NCBI GenBank assembly: GCA_943329595.2
Contig: CALQEM020000154.1
Span: 1 to 8,201, forward strand
Direction of reading: 5' to 3'
Length of the DNA stretch: 8,201 bases
Origin: CAIYMF01 sp943329595
Lineage (GTDB): Bacteria; Actinomycetota; Actinomycetes; S36-B12; CAIYMF01
The notes below the pieces were generated by a model that saw only the letters and a program-made list of their open reading frames with translations, was not told the origin of the DNA and made no database searches. Every line of letters begins with the position of its first letter. Position 1 is the stretch's first letter. The position numbers were made by a program, and so were the translations under genes. Shown here in pieces: positions 5,839-8,201 of this stretch.

Positions 5839-6941
5839 CCGGGACGCGTCACTGCCTCGCTGATCCAACCGTGCAGAAGTTCGACGAAGGCGGGGCCGTC
5901 GACCTCCCAGTTGGTGTTCTGACTCGCGAACCTGTGCCCGGCCGCGCCAAGTCGGTGGCGTAGGGCGGAGTCGCCGAGAAGCCTCACGACAGCGTCGGCT
6001 GCCGCAGGCGGATCATTGAACGGAACCACGAGGCCGCTGTCGGCGGCCTGCACTAACTCGTTGGCCAGTGGGAGCGGGGTGGTGATGACTGGAATCCCGC
6101 GAGCCATGTATTCGACCACCTTGGTGGGCATCGAGTGTCGGTAATTGGGTTCGTCGTGCAGCAGCGACAGTCCGGCGGCGGAGCCCTCGAGCCGCCTGAG
6201 GGCGCGGTCGTTGTCGACGAATCCGCTCCAGTCGATCCACCCCGCATCCCGAGCGGACTCGAGGTGCGGCCTCATGCGCTCGTCAGCTGGGCCCATGATG
6301 ACCAGGGAGCACTTCTGCGGCACGAGGAGGCGCCCGACCTCGATCAGGTCGAGGCCACCACGCTCGATGCTGACCCGGCCGAGGTACACAGCCTGTCGCG
6401 TGTCGGGCTGGGCCACCGTGCTGGGCACCCGCGAGGTGTTAGGAACCACAGGGTGAGCCGTTCGGAAGCGTGCGGCGTAACCGGGCTCGGCCAGCATCAG
6501 CCTCCGGTGCCTCTCGGCACGGGCCTCAAGGGCCGCGACCCCGCGGCGTACCAGCGGCCGCGCGGACTCGGGCAGCCATGCCTTCAGCGACAGGGCGGCG
6601 GCGGTGTCTTCGTGCACGTCCCACACCAGGACGCGATGGCGAAAGCCTGCGGCAGCGACCAGCAGCTCGGGATCGTGCAGGATGACGGCATCGTGCTGAC
6701 GACCCAGCCGGTGCAGCAACCGGCCAGCCTCGACGATCGCGACGGCGCGACTGCGTCCTGACGCGCGCGGGAGGTCTTCGGCCAACACGTCGGAGGGCGG
6801 GGCCACCCCGTAGCCGCTGAAGGGGGCGGCGAAGGTGACCTGGTCGCCAGCCTCGAGCAGGGCCCTAATCTGACGCTCGTAAATGCGGGCGTCGCGTGGG
6901 TCGTGCACCACCGTGACGACTAGCACTCGGGCGGCGCTCAC
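5835..6941 (-). CDS. GT4-family glycosyltransferase
   Basis: 368 residues, a normal length for a retaining GT-B enzyme. The N-terminal acceptor domain starts with VLVVTVVHDPRDARIYERQIRALLEAG and carries AVILHDPELL (HDPE at 89-92) and VWDVHED. The C-terminal nucleotide-sugar domain starts near YLGRVSIERGGLDLI (from residue 186). It has LVIMGP and SMPTKVVEYMARGIPVITTP with Glu277, the position that usually contacts the donor. The start is the GTG at 6941-6939, inside the GTGA overlap with the stop of the upstream gene. It gives the expected first strand immediately. The ATG at 7037 would add 32 unrelated residues within the upstream gene. Downstream it ends in the CTAG shared with the plus-strand gene. 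Probably transfers a sugar to a cytoplasmic lipid- or glycan-linked acceptor. The exact substrate is unknown. Confidence 0.92.
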   Translation of the reverse strand: MSAARVLVVTVVHDPRDARIYERQIRALLEAGDQVTFAAPFSGYGVAPPSDVLAEDLPRASGRSRAVAIVEAGRLLHRLGRQHDAVILHDPELLVAAAGFRHRVLVWDVHEDTAAALSLKAWLPESARPLVRRGVAALEARAERHRRLMLAEPGYAARFRTAHPVVPNTSRVPSTVAQPDTRQAVYLGRVSIERGGLDLIEVGRLLVPQKCSLVIMGPADERMRPHLESARDAGWIDWSGFVDNDRALRRLEGSAAGLSLLHDEPNYRHSMPTKVVEYMARGIPVITTPLPLANELVQAADSGLVVPFNDPPAAADAVVRLLGDSALRHRLGAAGHRFASQNTNWEVDGPAFVELLHGWISEAVTRPG

Positions 6942-8201
6942 GTAGCGCCCAGCCGCTCGTAGGCAGCGCGGTCGATCTCGGCCACGGCAGTCCAGGTGCG
7001 ATGACGGGCCACCCACGCATGTCCCGAGTCGCCCCACCGGCGTCGCGCACCCTCGTCGGAGTGAGCCTCTCTGAGCGCGTTAGCCCAGGCCTCGGGGTCG
7101 TCTGGGGCCACCAGGAGGCCGCCGCCCGAGGGCTCAATCACCTCTCGTAGGCCTCCAACGTCGCTGGCCAGTAGTGGCCTACGCATGGCCATGGCCTCGA
7201 TGGGTTTCAGTGGCGACACGAGTTCGGTCACCCTCGAGCGAATGCGTGGGACGCAGAAGACGTCGAGAGCGGCGTACCACGACGGAATCTCGTCGAACGG
7301 CACCCAGCCGGGCAGAAGCGCGGTGGAGGCCACGCCGCTTGAAGCGATCTGGCGCTCAAGAGACTCGCGCTGGGGGCCGTCGCCCACCAGAAGCAGTCGC
7401 ATCGGAAGTCCGTCGCGGGCGAGCAGGGAGACCGCCTCGATGAGTGTCGGAATGCCCTCGTGGTCGAAGAAGGTCGAGATCAGCCCGACCGTGAACTCAT
7501 CGGGTCTGATGCCAAGTCGCGCGCGAACGACGCTACCGTCGTCGTCGGAGTCGAGGAACCGGGAGTCGACCCCATTGGGAACCACGACCACCCTGTCGGG
7601 GTTGACACCTCGGTCGATGATTTCAACTCGCATCGCGTCGCCGAGCGTGGTGACTAGGTCTGCCTGGTGCATCACCCACGTCTCCACCTCGCGAGTGCGC
7701 AGGTAGTTGTCGGTGGCTGGTGCCCCTGGCTGGTCGCCGTGCCGAGCGAGCCACGAGTCCTCGAGGAAGCCGCGTACCTCGTAGGCGAAGGCGAGTCCGG
7801 TGCGCCGTGCGACCTCGTGGGCGACCCGTCCGTTGAGATGGTTGGTGGCGGCGTGCAGGAGTGCTGGCCGAGTCGACCTCACGAATCCCTCGAGGGCCGT
7901 GGCGTGGGCCCGGAGAGCTGCAACCGGATGGGCCGGCAGGGGTGTCAGGGGCAGTAGCCGGTGGTACGGCACAGTGCCAACCCTGTCGAAGGCGCCGGCC
8001 GTGAGGTGGCCGACTGTAACCGGGTAGCCGAGGCGCGTGACGACCTGGGCGTCGAGGCCGAGGGCCCTCTGGGCGGCGACGAGCTCCTGGGTGCGGATGG
8101 TGTACCCGGCGCGGGTGAGGGGAAGTGAATTGGTGACCACATGCAGAATTCGTCCCGGCGTTCCGACGACGCTCGTGTACGAGGGGGCGCCGGTCGTGGG
8201 C
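6938..8201 (-). CDS. GT4-family glycosyltransferase, 5' end outside window
   Basis: 420 residues are visible and the frame stays open to the window edge. The first strand of the fold, GRILHVVTNSLP, followed by AGYTIRTQELVAAQRALGLD, begins before the first in-window start (GTG 8140). That GTG would remove Arg-Ile-Leu-His of the strand, so the true start is probably beyond 8201, with at least 17 residues before the domain. Domain features include HAATNHLNGRVAHEVARRTGLAFAYEVRG and VVVPNGVD. The C-terminal half has LLLVGDGPQ, FCVPRIRSRVTELVSPLKP and IEAMAMRRPLLASDVGGLREVIE, the last with Glu335 in window numbering. The YEVRGF..D and ELVSPLKPIEAMAM patterns resemble glycosyltransferases of exopolysaccharide (exosortase-associated) loci. 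Its stop overlaps the next gene's GTG (GTGA), so the pair is one coupled operon reading leftward. Confidence 0.92.
   Translation of the reverse strand, partial: PTTGAPSYTSVVGTPGRILHVVTNSLPLTRAGYTIRTQELVAAQRALGLDAQVVTRLGYPVTVGHLTAGAFDRVGTVPYHRLLPLTPLPAHPVAALRAHATALEGFVRSTRPALLHAATNHLNGRVAHEVARRTGLAFAYEVRGFLEDSWLARHGDQPGAPATDNYLRTREVETWVMHQADLVTTLGDAMRVEIIDRGVNPDRVVVVPNGVDSRFLDSDDDGSVVRARLGIRPDEFTVGLISTFFDHEGIPTLIEAVSLLARDGLPMRLLLVGDGPQRESLERQIASSGVASTALLPGWVPFDEIPSWYAALDVFCVPRIRSRVTELVSPLKPIEAMAMRRPLLASDVGGLREVIEPSGGGLLVAPDDPEAWANALREAHSDEGARRRWGDSGHAWVARHRTWTAVAEIDRAAYERLGAT

Noticed and set aside
5829..5842. CCGG...CCGG hairpin over the convergent junction as a bidirectional terminator
   Set aside because: The stem is only 4 bp and no T run follows on either strand.
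6135..6761. 208-codon plus-strand frame within the minus-strand GT4 gene
   Set aside because: Mirror of the third-position G/C bias, with no motif and no start signal. The minus strand carries the real gene.
6942..7037. ATG 7037 as the start of the downstream minus-strand GT4 gene
   Set aside because: It adds 32 Arg/Gly-rich residues inside the upstream gene. The GTG in the GTGA overlap gives a proper first strand.

Overview
The window is chromosomal DNA from a high-G+C bacterium, most likely an actinomycete (Actinomycetota). The support is strong G/C bias at third codon positions, a recR ... ask-asd gene order, an aspartokinase ending in the actinobacterial-type C-terminus VVYAGTGR, GTG starts, and ATGA/GTGA 4-base gene overlaps. 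I cannot name a genus.

Left part (1-3430), plus strand, housekeeping. The 3' two-thirds of recR (recombination repair) comes first. A small stand-alone protein follows, probably with an antibiotic-biosynthesis-monooxygenase-like (dimeric alpha/beta barrel) fold, ended by a clear intrinsic terminator (859-893). A 189-bp control region (894-1082) leads into the two-gene aspartate-family operon ask-asd. It holds overlapping inverted repeats, three 11-bp tandem repeats and a possible -10 box. Ask and Asd perform the first two enzymatic conversions from aspartate towards lysine/diaminopimelate, threonine, methionine and isoleucine. They overlap by 4 bases. Inside ask there is an in-frame GTG with a ribosome binding site that would yield a separate regulatory beta subunit, as in Corynebacterium and Bacillus.

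Right part (3556-8201), cell-surface glycan genes. A 760-residue plus-strand protein combines three 37-residue N-terminal repeats, a GT2-like domain that has lost expected catalytic residues, and a CgeB-like GT-B domain. It faces two translationally coupled GT4 glycosyltransferase genes on the minus strand, the upstream one running off the window edge. The convergent genes share a single CTAG palindrome as both stop codons. Together these look like the edge of an extracellular or cell-wall polysaccharide locus next to the ask-asd operon. The acceptor and sugars cannot be read from the sequence.

No RNA gene, mobile element, CRISPR array or phage gene is visible. The items most worth following are the phased repeats and alternative hairpins before ask, the internal ask start, and the three-part glycosyltransferase with a degenerate GT2 module.
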